Shown: one piece after another, positions 45,846-45,958 of the stretch
Position numbering within the stretch: position 1 is the first letter of the stretch
Layout of the letters: each line of letters opens with the position of its first letter
Assembly: GCA_937859745.1 (NCBI GenBank)
Contig: CALMAQ010000037.1
Coordinates: 1 to 45,958, forward strand
DNA: 45,958 bases
From: an uncultured Verrucomicrobiota bacterium
GTDB taxonomy: Bacteria; Verrucomicrobiota; Verrucomicrobiia; Chthoniobacterales; SZAS-18
Reading direction: 5' to 3'
Translations under genes and position numbers: made by a program
The notes under the pieces: generated by a model
The model's database searches: none
Told to the model about the DNA's origin: nothing
The model's input: the letters and a program-made list of their open reading frames with translations, nothing else

Positions 45846-45958
45846 GCAACGCTTGGGAGGGATACTACGAGGGCAGGCGGCAGTGGCGGCGCGCCCGGCG
45901 ATGGCGGCAGGCCGCGGCTGGCGTCGTCCTCGTCGCGGCGGCGCTGGTGGGGGTGGGC
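45842..45958 (+). CDS. N-terminus of a membrane-anchored protein (partial)
   Basis: GTG 45842 overlaps the upstream TGA (GTGA), suggesting coupling. The 39 visible residues are a basic aromatic lead (EGYYEGRRQWRRARRWRQ) and the start of a hydrophobic helix (AAAGVVLVAAALVGVG), the pattern of a type II single-span membrane protein. The frame runs off the window and no domain can be named. Confidence 0.55.
   Translation, partial: MSNAWEGYYEGRRQWRRARRWRQAAAGVVLVAAALVGVG

Overview
The window is high-GC bacterial DNA. A PEP-CTERM surface protein, a pilin-type FTLVE stub, many hybrid histidine kinases and several secreted tRNA_anti-like or DUF4410-type proteins suggest a member of the Verrucomicrobiota or a close relative. 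This is an inference from gene types; there is no rRNA to confirm it.

Layout. Positions 1-10800 are ordinary chromosome: the tail of a stress protein, hemolysin III, a decayed Na+/H+ antiporter, a membrane histidine kinase, an MFS exporter coupled to a PhyH-type dioxygenase, beta-carbonic anhydrase, a GH1/RmlD fusion protein, a small membrane protein and a two-domain retropepsin-like protease. An IS5-type insertion sequence (10886-11900) follows. It abuts a truncated tyrosine integrase and the 5' half of a tRNA-Leu gene.

Positions 12541-35754 form an integrated element of about 23.2 kb. Its ends share a 13-bp core lying in the anticodon arm of tRNA-Leu(CAA). The intact integrase (34456-35622) and the intact tRNA-Leu (35715-35798) are at the right end, and the disrupted tRNA 5' half is at the left end. 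The element therefore appears to have supplied a new 5' half to the tRNA. From left to right it carries: a remnant of a phage-type gene; an AT-richer three-gene operon of unknown function; an HTH regulator; a tightly coupled run of small genes with TTG/GTG starts; HNH and GIY-YIG nucleases; a PEP-CTERM protein; secreted proteins; a leftward virion/tailspike operon; a dual-domain nuclease; a TerS-like protein; small replication and regulation genes including a primase zinc-finger protein and an excisionase-like protein; and the integrase with a coupled partner gene. No portal, major capsid or large terminase is visible, so it looks like a phage satellite or a defective prophage rather than a complete phage.

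Positions 35800-45958 return to chromosome: a small lipoprotein, a hybrid kinase broken by an in-frame stop, a three-receiver/Hpt protein translationally coupled to a GAF-PAS hybrid kinase (a likely phosphorelay), RecN, a PhnP-type metallo-hydrolase and the start of a membrane-anchored protein. Several chromosomal genes carry frameshifts, a stop, or what look like in-frame internal deletions. Either the locus is decaying or the assembly has local errors.
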